This document shows, in pieces, positions 1 to 7,600 of a stretch of DNA of 9,941 nucleotides. The notes beneath the pieces are model-generated. The model saw nothing but the letters and a program-made list of their open reading frames with translations. It was not told where the DNA came from and did no database searches. How positions within the stretch are numbered: the first letter of the stretch is position 1; every line of letters starts with the position of its first letter. Position numbers and translations under genes: made by a program. Location of the stretch: NCBI GenBank assembly GCA_002303765.1, contig DBCB01000073.1, positions 4,480-14,420 on the forward strand. The letters are read 5' to 3'. The stretch comes from Planctomycetaceae bacterium UBA969. Its GTDB lineage: Bacteria; Planctomycetota; Planctomycetia; Gemmatales; Gemmataceae.

Positions 1-119
1 TCGCCAAGAAATACGATACGATCCTTTGGTTGAAAGAAATAGTCTTTTGCGGGTTCTGCAGCAATGGCAGAGGAAATCGCAAAAGCGGAAAAAAGAATAG
101 AGAGACTAATTCGAATCAT
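1..119 (-). CDS. N-terminal fragment of secreted protein, probable SGNH/GDSL hydrolase
   Basis: Only the first 39 codons are inside the window; the gene runs off the left edge. The ATG at 119 follows a strong ribosome site (GGAGG at 125-129, 5-nt spacer). Residues 1 to about 21 form a signal peptide: MIRIS, then a hydrophobic Leu/Phe/Ala/Ile stretch ending in Ala-Ala before EPAKD. The mature start reads FFQPKDRIVFLG and the next codon begins GA. In planctomycete SGNH/GDSL hydrolases the stretch '..DRIVFLGDSIT' at the mature N-terminus carries the catalytic serine, and this fragment stops exactly where that GDS would begin. The family hydrolyses esters, often acetyl groups on sugars, outside the cytoplasm. 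The family call is inference from about 12 residues; the signal peptide and start are well supported. It is the last gene of the leftward series, 82 nt after the rhodanese gene. Confidence 0.6.
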   Translation of the reverse strand, partial: MIRISLSILFSAFAISSAIAAEPAKDYFFQPKDRIVFLG

Positions 120-201
120 TGAAACCTCCATAGTAAAAAATGTCTATGTCGTAAAGCTAAGCCATGAAGGAGCAAGAGTCCAAGAAAAACAACCTGCACA
201 A

Positions 202-582
202 TTACTTTGCCTTACCAAGCGAACTGATTAATTCCCCTACCGGAAGATCTATCGCCTGCACCTTAAACCCTTGTTTTTCAAGTATTTCAGCGGCTTTCAT
301 GCACCTAACCCCCGCCTTGCAATGCAAGTAAATAACTTTATCCTTACCCACAACAGCTTCAATTTCTTCCTTGGTTGCACCCTTCGAAATCTTACTTAAA
401 GAAAGAAGCTTCGCTCCTAAAACATGCCCCTCGTCCCATTCGTTTTTCTCGCGCACATCAATCAAAACCACTTCACCTTTTTGAACTTTTGCCTTAATCA
501 CTTCGACATTATCCTTGGTGTAATCGGCTGCCAATGCAATTGTTCCCACCAGCAACAAAACTAAAACACTTATCTTTTTCAT
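202..582 (-). CDS. Secreted single-domain rhodanese-like protein
   Basis: This 126-residue protein has a signal peptide (MKK, hydrophobic 4-15, Ala-Leu-Ala at 16-18), so it acts in the periplasm or outside. One rhodanese domain fills the rest. The VVLIDVREKNEWDEGHV block (38-54) is the usual N-terminal motif, and the active-site loop CKAGVR (88-93) follows YLH, with catalytic Cys88 and Arg93. A second cysteine (Cys94) sits directly after the loop. Rhodaneses carry sulfane sulfur as a Cys persulfide; small exported ones resemble PspE. After 'GFKVQAIDL' the family usually has a Gly-Gly plus Trp element; here it is LPVGELISSLGKAK, so the C-terminus is atypical. The start at 582 has AAGGAA 8 nt upstream. 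The gene is 46 nt after queA on the same strand; a functional link is not evident. Physiological sulfur donor and acceptor cannot be read from the sequence. Confidence 0.88.
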   Translation of the reverse strand: MKKISVLVLLLVGTIALAADYTKDNVEVIKAKVQKGEVVLIDVREKNEWDEGHVLGAKLLSLSKISKGATKEEIEAVVGKDKVIYLHCKAGVRCMKAAEILEKQGFKVQAIDLPVGELISSLGKAK

Positions 583-628
583 GATTCATCTTCCTTAAGT
601 ATGTGTTGTTACAACTCATTAAAAAACA

Positions 629-1660
629 TCAAACAATAATCATGGCGTCGCCATAACTAAAAAAACGATAATCATATTTGATGGCTTCTTCATAGGCTTT
701 GCGGATTAAATCGCAACCTGCAAATGCGCCAACAAGCAAAAGCAAAGTAGAGCAAGGCAAATGAAAGTTGGTAATTAACACATCAATCACTTTAAAGTTA
801 TAAGTGGGATCAATAGTTAAATCCGCCCAGCCCTGCCATGGGTTCAGCCCCTTTTGAGAAACCGCACTTTCCAATAATCTTGTGGAAGTGGTACCCACTG
901 CAACCACCCTTCCCCCAATACTTTTAGATTTATTCAAAGCATCCACGGTGACTTGAGGCAGCTCACCAAACTCCGGGTCAACCTGATAGTTTTCCGGAAG
1001 CGTCTCGGGCAATGGTTTGAAAGTACCAGGCCCGACATGCAAGGTAACAAAAGATTTATCAACTCCCATGGCCTTTAGGGTTGCGAAAAGTTCTTCGGTA
1101 AAATGCAAGCCTGCGGTGGGTGCAGCTACCGCGCCCGGATGTTTTGCATAAATCGTCTGATACCTTTGCGTATCTTCCTCCAAAGCTTTGCCCTTCCGAA
1201 TATATGGAGGCAATGGAACCTTTCCATGTGCTTCAAGAATCGCAGGCGCATTCCCCTCTATACTTGGTTTGGCGTGCCAAATCCCCCCTGCATTTTTCTG
1301 CACCAATAACAATTCTAATGGCCCGGGTTCAACCGTAATAGTTTCGCCAGGCAATGGCCAACCCCGCGTATAACTCATCATCTCCCATAAGCCATTTTCC
1401 AAAGTCTTTAGATACAACCCTTCCCATTTCCCGCCCGTGGCTTTGCGTTTGCCATACAATCTGGCTTTCACCACCTGAGTATCATTCAATACCAGCAAAT
1501 CATCTTTTCTTAAAAAATTGGGAAGATCAGAAAAAGAGTGATGGGTGATGCTAGATGTTTTTCGATCCACGAGCATCAACTTGGATTGTTCACGCTTTTG
1601 CGGCGGGTGTTGCGCAATTAATTCTGGGGGTAGTTCGTACTTAAAGAATATATCCTGCAA
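629..1660 (-). CDS. queA: S-adenosylmethionine:tRNA ribosyltransferase-isomerase QueA
   Basis: QueA transfers and isomerises the ribosyl part of S-adenosylmethionine onto 7-aminomethyl-7-deazaguanine at the wobble position of tRNAs with GUN anticodons, giving epoxyqueuosine in the cytoplasm. The 343-residue length is normal for the family. Recognisable blocks in order are YELPPELIAQHP (8-19), SKLMLVDR, LVLNDTQVVKARL (about 56-68), VAAPTAGLHFT (about 178-188), VTLHVGPGTFKPL, VGTTSTRLLESA, TNFHLPCSTLLLLVGAFAG and the C-terminal FFSYGDAMII. The start codon is TTG at 1660, with AAAGG 8 nt upstream. The first in-frame ATG (Met29) would delete the conserved YELP block, so TTG is preferred. No other queuosine gene (tgt, queF, queG) is present in the window. 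A terminator-like hairpin lies just upstream, so queA probably has its own promoter or depends on readthrough. Confidence 0.97.
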   Translation of the reverse strand: MQDIFFKYELPPELIAQHPPQKREQSKLMLVDRKTSSITHHSFSDLPNFLRKDDLLVLNDTQVVKARLYGKRKATGGKWEGLYLKTLENGLWEMMSYTRGWPLPGETITVEPGPLELLLVQKNAGGIWHAKPSIEGNAPAILEAHGKVPLPPYIRKGKALEEDTQRYQTIYAKHPGAVAAPTAGLHFTEELFATLKAMGVDKSFVTLHVGPGTFKPLPETLPENYQVDPEFGELPQVTVDALNKSKSIGGRVVAVGTTSTRLLESAVSQKGLNPWQGWADLTIDPTYNFKVIDVLITNFHLPCSTLLLLVGAFAGCDLIRKAYEEAIKYDYRFFSYGDAMIIV

Positions 1661-1668
1661 TGTTGCAA

Positions 1669-1673
1669 CCTTT
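1669..1673 (-). promoter_or_regulatory. Ribosome binding site deciding the TTG start of queA
   Basis: On the minus strand AAAGG is followed by an 8-nt spacer and the TTG at 1660-1658. No in-frame ATG exists nearby upstream, and the protein's conserved N-terminus requires this start. The site partly overlaps the T-rich tail of the hairpin just upstream, so hairpin formation and ribosome access could influence each other (inference). Confidence 0.65.
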
Positions 1674-1710
1674 AAAAGAATAGAGCGGCAGGTATAACCC
1701 GTGCCGCTCT
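1674..1710 (-). terminator. Intrinsic terminator between secreted-protein gene and queA
   Basis: A perfect 9-bp stem, AGAGCGGCA (1682-1690) with TGCCGCTCT (1702-1710), encloses an 11-nt loop. Read on the minus strand it is followed by ATTCTTTT, a T-rich tail. It starts about 28 nt after the stop of the secreted-protein gene and ends just before the queA ribosome site. On the plus strand no T-tract follows the stem, so the polarity fits termination of the leftward transcript. It could alternatively act as a leader hairpin for queA. Confidence 0.7.
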
Positions 1711-1738
1711 GGTAATCATCTGATTATAGAAAAGAAGC

Positions 1739-2299
1739 TTACTTGAAGTTTGCAAGCCATTTTTCAAAACCATCGCGGTACTTTTCGACGGTCTTTGCTG
1801 GCCCGGTCAATTTAATGTGATAAATATCGTTGGCATCAACATGGGCTGCCAACATCCGGGAGTTTTCCATCAGCACAGTTTTAGAATTAGGATCAAACGG
1901 TGCAGCCTTATACTTGTAAGCACCCTTCACATCTAAATACATGGTTGGCTTTCCAGCAACTTTGATTTCAGTAATCTTGAAATCCTTTTCGCCTAGTTTG
2001 CCACCATCGTTAGTAGAAAACTGTTCTTTCCATCGATCGATATTTGCTTTTCCTGAACCACCAAGGCCCTTGAAAATTACTATTTCGCCATCTTTGGCAT
2101 CGCCTTCAACCTTGGGCAGAACAAATTGTGCATAGCGCATTTTGTTGCTTGGGGCCTCTTCTTTCCATTCTGCTGGGGTAACCGATTTTAATCCATCAAT
2201 CGTAATTACAGTTCCTTTGCCATCTTGTGCAATTGCAACAACAGCAAATGCCAACGCAAGAAAAGATGCAGCTAATGTTCTAAAAATCAAAATCTTCAT
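1739..2299 (-). CDS. Secreted protein of unknown function
   Basis: This 186-residue protein has a clear signal peptide: MKILIFR, hydrophobic 8-23, Ala-Ile-Ala at 22-24, mature start at about QDG. The mature part has no cysteine and no second membrane segment. It looks like a small alpha/beta domain: TVITIDGLKSVTPAEWKEE (30-48), MRYAQFVLP (54-62), a GEIVIFKGLGGSGKANIDRWKEQF block (71-94), a KITEIKVAGKPTMYLDVKG segment (108-126), NSRMLAAHV (146-154) and IYHIKLTGPAKTVEKYRDGF (159-178). I recognise this pattern (a Gly-rich strand, then N-x-x-RW-x-x-QF, then 'KLTGP..TV' and a closing helix) from uncharacterised exported planctomycete proteins, but know no function. GLGGSGKAN superficially resembles a P-loop; in a secreted protein without other NTPase motifs that is not meaningful. 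The start has GGAG at 2307-2310 with a 7-nt spacer. A terminator follows. Confidence 0.85.
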   Translation of the reverse strand: MKILIFRTLAASFLALAFAVVAIAQDGKGTVITIDGLKSVTPAEWKEEAPSNKMRYAQFVLPKVEGDAKDGEIVIFKGLGGSGKANIDRWKEQFSTNDGGKLGEKDFKITEIKVAGKPTMYLDVKGAYKYKAAPFDPNSKTVLMENSRMLAAHVDANDIYHIKLTGPAKTVEKYRDGFEKWLANFK

Positions 2300-2330
2300 T
2301 TCAATGCTCCTTTATGTTTCAAGACTCCAC

Positions 2331-2351
2331 AAAATCTGACTCCAAGATTTT
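2331..2351 (-). other. AT-rich hairpin downstream of the TPR gene
   Basis: AAAATCT (2331-2337) and AGATTTT (2345-2351) are perfect inverted arms around a 7-nt loop, 10 nt past the TPR stop. The stem holds only one G-C pair, and the T-run is part of the stem rather than after it, so it is at best a weak pause or mRNA-end structure. Confidence 0.25.
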
Positions 2352-2360
2352 AACAGAAAC

Positions 2361-2678
2361 TCAATCGAGAAGAGATAGGAAATTTTCCATTTCTCCGGCA
2401 GCATGGCCATCCCCCACTTTTCGAGCGGTTTGGATGCCTTTTTCATACACACTTCTGGCTTGCGCCTCTTTGCCCATCCTGGCAAGCAACTGCCCCGCCT
2501 GCAAATACCCAGGGGGGTAATCAGGGTTCGATTCCATTAAATCACCAAACACTTTCAGCGCCTGCTCTTCCTCGCCAGCACTCTGGTGCTCCATGGCTAG
2601 GCCATAAAGCAGGAATGAATCGTTTGGCTCATCCTTTAGCATTTCTATAATCTGTTCTTTTCTTGATTTCGCACTCAT
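2361..2678 (-). CDS. Short tetratricopeptide-repeat protein
   Basis: The 105-residue cytoplasmic protein has no signal peptide. After a charged N-terminal helix (KSRKEQIIEMLKDEPND, 4-20) come two TPR units. The first is at about 21-54, with LLYGLAMEHQSAGEEEQALKVF and the closing NPDYPP. The second is at about 57-90, with YLQAGQLLARMGKEAQARSVYEKGI. A final helix contains HAAGEMENFLSLL. TPRs are helical protein-interaction scaffolds; this compact form, with 'DEPND.FL.Y.LAMEH' at the front and 'GD.HAAGEM..FL' at the end, is a widespread small family of unknown partner. An ATG at 2705 would add nine residues, but it has no ribosome site, whereas the ATG at 2678 has GAGGA 7 nt upstream; the shorter form is preferred. 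It lies 47 nt after the isomerase gene. Its role cannot be inferred from context. Confidence 0.88.
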   Translation of the reverse strand: MSAKSRKEQIIEMLKDEPNDSFLLYGLAMEHQSAGEEEQALKVFGDLMESNPDYPPGYLQAGQLLARMGKEAQARSVYEKGIQTARKVGDGHAAGEMENFLSLLD

Positions 2679-2685
2679 TACTCTA

Positions 2686-2690
2686 TCCTC
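2686..2690 (-). promoter_or_regulatory. Ribosome binding site deciding the TPR gene start
   Basis: GAGGA on the minus strand lies 7 nt before the ATG at 2678-2676. The upstream in-frame ATG at 2705 lacks any purine-rich site, so this site favours the 105-residue product. Confidence 0.65.
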
Positions 2691-2725
2691 ATTACTTATT
2701 GCCATTCAAAGCATTGATAGACAAC

Positions 2726-3709
2726 TTACTTAATTCCCAAAAGACGGTCGAGGGAATCTGCGGTCTGATAGATCAAAGCTTCGGGAAAATGGCTGTACGG
2801 ATGAAAATATTCAAAGGTGAGATAACCCCGATAGCCCGTTTGCTCAAAGGATTCCATCACTGCGGGCCAATTAGTAGTGCCATCAAGCAAGGGCCTAAAA
2901 GTTTCCAAAGAATAATCAGTTCCCTTCTTAGTGTACTCCTTGAGATGAACATTTTGAATGCGCTTGCCCAGCATCTTGATCCAATGCTCGGGGAATTGAA
3001 ACATCATAATGTTACCTGTATCGAAATGAACCTTCACATACTCGGATTTGTAGGAATCCACGAAGTCGATCATTTCGCCTGGTGTCATCAAATAACCATT
3101 GAAAAAGATGTTTTCAATATTAAGCTTCACCTTCAACTTTTCAGCATTGGGTAAAAGCTTGGCGATAGCCTCGCGTGCCCGCTTGTCGCAGACATCATTA
3201 GGAACAGGTTCATAATCAGTGCGCCAAGGGATGTTAACTGCTCCGGGAACAACTAACAGATTTTCCACACCAAGGTCATGCGCAGCCTGGGTCATTTTTG
3301 CAGCAAGTTCAAACCCTCTGGCTCTTTTTGCATTGTCATTCGCAGTAAGAGGGTAGGGCCAGAAAAGAAAAGAACAAAGCCCGCTGATCTGAATTCCAAT
3401 CTTGTCTGCAAGCGCACGAATCGCAGCATATTCCTTGGCGCCAGATTTAGGCGAAAGATCATTATCGAGATCATAGTTCAACTCAATCGCATCGAATCCC
3501 GCACTCTTAGCCAAGCGAAGGCACTGCTCCAGATTCATTTTCTCGGGGTAGGGAAACGCCCAAAGGTTGATCGATTTTTTCATCGCATAGCGCCTGGGCT
3601 TCGCAACCGCAGCTTCTTCTTTTCCTGCGCCGGTAAGCAAAGCTGTTGCAGCCATCGCTGATCCCGCTAGAACTTTCCTTCGATCAATAGGCATATAGGG
3701 TCCAGACAT
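2726..3709 (-). CDS. Tat-exported TIM-barrel sugar isomerase/epimerase-like protein
   Basis: This 327-residue protein belongs to the xylose-isomerase-like TIM-barrel superfamily (AP endonuclease 2 fold). Its N-terminus has a twin-arginine signal (Asp9-Arg10-Arg11-Lys-Val-Leu-Ala-Gly, then an Ala-rich hydrophobic stretch to about 28), so it is probably exported folded. The barrel starts at SINLWAFPYP (46-55) with AGFDAIELNYD (70-80). Candidate metal ligands are Glu199 (NIEN), Asp230 (HFDTGN), His255 (NVHLKEY) and Glu300 (TFEYF), the expected set for a divalent-metal isomerase, epimerase or lyase. The start at 3709 has AAGGAG with a 7-nt spacer. The cyclase gene ends 51 nt upstream. Substrate is unknown. 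Exported members of this superfamily include 3-keto-glycoside 1,2-lyases of Bacteroides, so a role in external ketosugar processing is possible (inference); a sugar-phosphate substrate is unlikely outside the cytoplasm. Confidence 0.88.
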   Translation of the reverse strand: MSGPYMPIDRRKVLAGSAMAATALLTGAGKEEAAVAKPRRYAMKKSINLWAFPYPEKMNLEQCLRLAKSAGFDAIELNYDLDNDLSPKSGAKEYAAIRALADKIGIQISGLCSFLFWPYPLTANDNAKRARGFELAAKMTQAAHDLGVENLLVVPGAVNIPWRTDYEPVPNDVCDKRAREAIAKLLPNAEKLKVKLNIENIFFNGYLMTPGEMIDFVDSYKSEYVKVHFDTGNIMMFQFPEHWIKMLGKRIQNVHLKEYTKKGTDYSLETFRPLLDGTTNWPAVMESFEQTGYRGYLTFEYFHPYSHFPEALIYQTADSLDRLLGIK

Positions 3710-3760
3710 GGCTTCTCTCCTTGTTAAACAAATTTCTTATGCATGCACAATAAAGTAATT

Positions 3761-4567
3761 TCACACCAAGGCAATAGGCCGCACAGGCGAACCTGTAGCC
3801 CCGATCAATTTCAATGGCAGACAAATAAACAAAAACTGCCTAACCTTATCTTTCGCAAGTTCATCCAGTTTCAAATTCTCGATGATGTAAATGCCTCTGC
3901 GTGCCAAAAGCTCGAGATGGCAAGGCAGCGAACCTAATTCCGGATCAATTGCGCCATTGGGTTCCCACGACATATTATCCGCGCCCACCGCCAATACTTT
4001 TCTTTCTGCAGCCCAAAGCGCAGCGTCTCGAGCCATCCCTGCAGATTCCATGTAGCGAATTTCATCATGCCAGCTTAGATCAGTACCCACTCGAATTAAA
4101 ACCACATCACCAGGCTTGGGCGCTAGGTTCAACTCTTTCTCCATGCGCTCTAACTCTGCCCGAAAGATATATTCCTCTCTGCCTAATTCTTCCACGCCCC
4201 TATACCCAGGGACATCAAATAGCCATCCTTGACGGGCGATCATCGGGATATCTTCCACCGCGCCATACGAAAACCCTTGGTTTGATTGCACCGAAGTATC
4301 AACCTTTTTACCCCCACACAAATGCATGTGATCGGCCTGATGACACCAAGCATCGATATGCGTGCCTGTATGTTCCTTCATGTAAATCGCCCCCGAAGCA
4401 CTGGAACGAGGCCCTTTTAGATCAGGCTTATAAGTATCTTCATGGCGGTTATGAAGCATGTATTGATAGCCGGGCTTATGGGAAGGATGCACAGGCATGG
4501 TAGATCGTCGGGGTTGTTCGAGATCGTAAATCTTGCGGCCCAAGCCAGTAGTCCACCAATGCTCCAT
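3761..4567 (-). CDS. Cyclase-family metal-dependent hydrolase (kynurenine formamidase-like)
   Basis: The 268-residue protein matches the cyclase/kynurenine formamidase family (PF04199). The signature HTGTHIDAWCH gives zinc-ligand candidates His66, His70, Asp72 and His76. It is followed by DVVLIRVGTDL (about 154-164) and the C-terminal HLELLARRGIYIIENLKLDEL block, with His217 and Glu230. Known members hydrolyse amides or lactones (N-formylkynurenine, isatin) or carry out polyketide cyclisation; the substrate here is unknown, and no tryptophan-catabolism gene is nearby. No signal peptide is seen. A TTG six codons upstream (4585) is in frame, but the ATG at 4567 has GGGAG with a 7-nt spacer and is chosen. 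It is the first gene of the leftward series, diverging from the large cytochrome-like gene, and is followed by the isomerase gene after 51 nt, suggesting co-transcription. Confidence 0.9.
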   Translation of the reverse strand: MEHWWTTGLGRKIYDLEQPRRSTMPVHPSHKPGYQYMLHNRHEDTYKPDLKGPRSSASGAIYMKEHTGTHIDAWCHQADHMHLCGGKKVDTSVQSNQGFSYGAVEDIPMIARQGWLFDVPGYRGVEELGREEYIFRAELERMEKELNLAPKPGDVVLIRVGTDLSWHDEIRYMESAGMARDAALWAAERKVLAVGADNMSWEPNGAIDPELGSLPCHLELLARRGIYIIENLKLDELAKDKVRQFLFICLPLKLIGATGSPVRPIALV

Positions 4568-4574
4568 GATAATT

Positions 4575-4579
4575 CTCCC
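4575..4579 (-). promoter_or_regulatory. Ribosome binding site deciding the cyclase start
   Basis: GGGAG on the minus strand is 7 nt before the ATG at 4567-4565. It lies inside the six-codon extension that would begin at TTG 4585, so the shorter ATG form is favoured. Confidence 0.65.
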
Positions 4580-4588
4580 TACCAAGGT

Positions 4589-4633
4589 TTGACAAAAATA
4601 GCTTGTTTAAACATAAGGTAGTAATGCTAGAAT
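4589..4633 (+). promoter_or_regulatory. Promoter-like sequence before the PSCyt gene
   Basis: Two overlapping sigma70-type candidates are visible. The first has a perfect TTGACA (4589-4594), a 17-nt spacer and CATAAG (4612-4617, 4 of 6 matches). The second is an extended -10, TGCTAGAAT (4625-4633, TAGAAT matches 5 of 6), with only a weak -35. Either would start transcription before the ATG at 4692; the second would start close to the ATG at 4638, which argues against using that earlier start. Planctomycete promoter consensus is poorly defined, so this is suggestive only. No comparable match was found on the minus strand for the cyclase gene. Confidence 0.35.
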
Positions 4634-4691
4634 AGAAATGATAAAACTTACATGGACTTACCTGCCTAGTGCAACATCGGAAACACCTGCC

Positions 4692-7600
4692 ATGAAAATA
4701 ATAATCTCCCTGCCCACCCTGATTGCATTATTTCTATGCAACAATTTTGGTAAAGGTGCGGAAGTCGACTTCAAGCGCGATATAGCCCCGCTGTTGAAGG
4801 CTAAATGCATCGAATGCCATGGGCTCGAAAAACAAAAAGCTGGCCTCAGGTTCGATCGCAAAGACCTTGCATTTCAAGGAGGCGATTCAGGCGAAAAAAC
4901 AATCAACCCAGGCAAACCCGAAGATAGCCTGCTTATTAAAATGATCACCGTAGGCAGGGAAGGCAAAGTCATGCCCCCTAAAGGTGCAAAGTTAACCGAA
5001 AAAGAAATCGCCCTGCTTAAAAGCTGGATAGCCAGCGGAGCAACTTGGCCCGATGAAAAAGTTGAAACTGCCAAGCACACCCACTGGGCCTTCAACAAAC
5101 CAACCCGACCATCCCTACCTATCATCAAGAATCAATCCAACATCAATAACGCAATCGATCTCTTCATCCAATCCAAACTTGAATCGCAAGGCATGGAGAT
5201 ATCTTCTGAAGCACAGAAGGTCGCACTACTACGCAGGCTAAGTTTAGATCTCATAGGCTTGCCACCCACCCCCGAAGAAATGGATCGCTTTCTGGAAGAC
5301 AAAAGCCCCGCTGCTTACGATACCCAGTTGAATCGACTTCTTGCCTCACCAAGGTTTGGGGAAAAATGGGCCCGCCATTGGCTCGATCTCGCGCGCTACG
5401 CAGATTCCCGAGGCTATGGCTCCGACCCATTGCGCCTTAACGCATGGCCCTTCCGCGATTGGGTCATCAATGCCTTCAACCGCAATCTTTCCTATGATCA
5501 ATTCACCATCGATCAACTCGCAGGCGATCTTCTGCCCAACGCTACCGATGATCAATTGCTAGCTACTTCCTTCCATCGCAACACCATGACCAATACCGAA
5601 GGTGGAACTGATGACGAAGAATTCCGCGTCGCAGCGGTGAAGGATCGTGCAGATACCACCAGCCAAGTTTGGATGGGCCTGACCCTTGGTTGTGCCAAAT
5701 GCCATAGCCATAAATACGACCCCATCAGCCAACGCGAATATTACAGCTTCTACGGAATCTTGAACCAGACTGCGGATAGCGACAAGGGCGATGAATTTCC
5801 TACTAAGATGATCCCCACCCTTTTCCAACGCGCTGAAGTCGAAGTGATTCAAGCACGCATCGCAGAGTTAAAAAAACGCATCAGCGATGCCAACGTCCAT
5901 GCAGAAGAAACCCAATGGCGTAACTCCTTCAACCTTACCGACCCAGGCACTATTGCAACTTTAAAGGCCACCAACACCGATGGCATTTCAGAAGCCTCCA
6001 TTGAATCCAAATCCAACATCACTGGGTTTAAAATTTCGGGCATGAAGGGAAATACACTTCCCCCAAGTGCAAAGCTCGCTCTTAGCAATGGCCCAGAGCC
6101 CTTCAAAAACCAAGCCCCCAAAGCACGATTCGTTCGCATCGAATTGCCAGGCAAGGCTAAGATGCTTTCCCTTGCTGAAGTTCAAGTTTTCTCCAACGGC
6201 ACCAACATCGCTCTCAAAGGAACTGCAACACAATCCAGTACCGATTATGAAGGCCCCCCGAAGCTTGCAATCGATGGTAATACCAATGGCGACTACAATG
6301 TTGCGAAGTCCACCACTCATACCAAAACCGAAAACAACCCTTGGTGGGAGGTCCAACTTCCTCAAGTATCCCCAGTCGATAAGGTTGTAGTTTGGAACCG
6401 CACCGATGGCGGAACCAGCGTTAGAATTTCCGGCTATCGAGTATTGATTCTTGATGAATCCCGTAACCCTGTTTGGAAAATCGAACAGCCCGCTGTTCCC
6501 AACCCCAGCACCGAACTTAAACCCGCAGGTCAGGCAGAATTAATGATCGCAGATCGCTTTGATCTCGCATCGCAATCGATATTCACACTTGAAAAACCCG
6601 CACCCTCAGGAACATTCTTCTTCAAACTCGTAGATGCCAAAGGCCAGAAACTCAACCTAGTCGATTTCAAAATCGAAACTCTTACCGATGCTGCCCTAAC
6701 CCGAAGATTAGCATTGCCCAAAGAACTTCGACCTTTGCTCAACAGCTTAACCAAGAATCCGGATGAACAAAAAAAACTCGCAGACTACTTCCGCAGTATT
6801 GCTCCCTCACTCGCCCCGCTTCAAACTGAACTCGCTAAGCTTGAAAAGGTTCAGCCAAAACTTACCGCTGTTCCCATCCTGCAAGAGTTGGACAACACCA
6901 AGAAACGCAAAACCACCATCCTCGTCAAAGGTAACTTCCTTACTCCAGGAACCCCGGTAAACGCCGGCGTGCCCGCGGCTTTTCATCCTCTTAAAACCAA
7001 CGGCGAACCCAACCGACTCGACCTCGCAAAGTGGATTGTCGATCCCGATAACCCCCTCACTGCTAGAGTCGAAGCCAACCGCCTTTGGGGCCTTATCTTC
7101 GGCAGAGGCATCGTTGAATCCGAAGAAGACTTCGGCACCCAAGGCTCGCTTCCAACCCACCCCGAACTCCTTGATTTCCTCGCACTCGAATTCATCGATT
7201 CAGGCTGGGATATCAAAGCAATGCTCAAACTCATCATGGGCAGTGCAACCTACAAACAATCCGCAGCATCCACACCCATGATGATTCAGAAAGACCCTCG
7301 TAATCTTCTTCTAGGCAGATCACCCCGCCATCGACTCGATGCGGAAATCTTACGCGATCAGGCCCTTATGATAGGTGGGCTGCTCAGCCCCAAAATCTAT
7401 GGCCCTTCGGTCTACCCTCCTCAACCAGCAAACCTTTGGCAAGCCGCGTTCAATGGCGAACGAAACTGGGCCACCAGCATGGGTGAAGATAAATATCGCA
7501 GAGGCCTTTACACCTTCTGGCGCCGTTCCGTTCCGTACCCTTCCATGCAAACTTTCGATGCACCCAGCAGAGAATTTTGCACCGTCCGAAGAATCAACAC

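Noticed and set aside
604..616. Short dyad GTTGTTACAAC between queA and the rhodanese gene
   Set aside because: Eleven bases with 5-nt arms are expected by chance at this length, and no promoter elements surround it.
1941..2135. P-loop-like GLGGSGKAN in the secreted unknown protein (antisense frame also open)
   Set aside because: The spacing resembles a Walker A motif, but the protein is exported and lacks Walker B or any NTPase context. It is treated as coincidental.
2663..3154. Plus-strand open frame of 163 codons overlapping the isomerase and TPR genes
   Set aside because: It is antisense to two well-supported genes, has no ribosome site or recognisable motif, and its composition is not protein-like for this genome.
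3740..3747. Palindrome TGCATGCA between the cyclase and isomerase genes
   Set aside because: An 8-nt palindrome is too short to support a site, and no second copy or promoter context was seen nearby.
3901..4503. Plus-strand open frame of 200 codons opposite the cyclase gene
   Set aside because: The cyclase frame has the family's zinc motif and a ribosome site. The opposite frame has a low-complexity, Pro/His/Tyr-rich translation with no recognisable domain, as expected for an antisense shadow.
4638..4691. Upstream ATG that would add 18 residues to the heme/PSD1 protein
   Set aside because: It would place polar residues before a normal signal peptide, and one promoter candidate would start transcription almost on it. 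It cannot be excluded, because neither start has a strong ribosome site.
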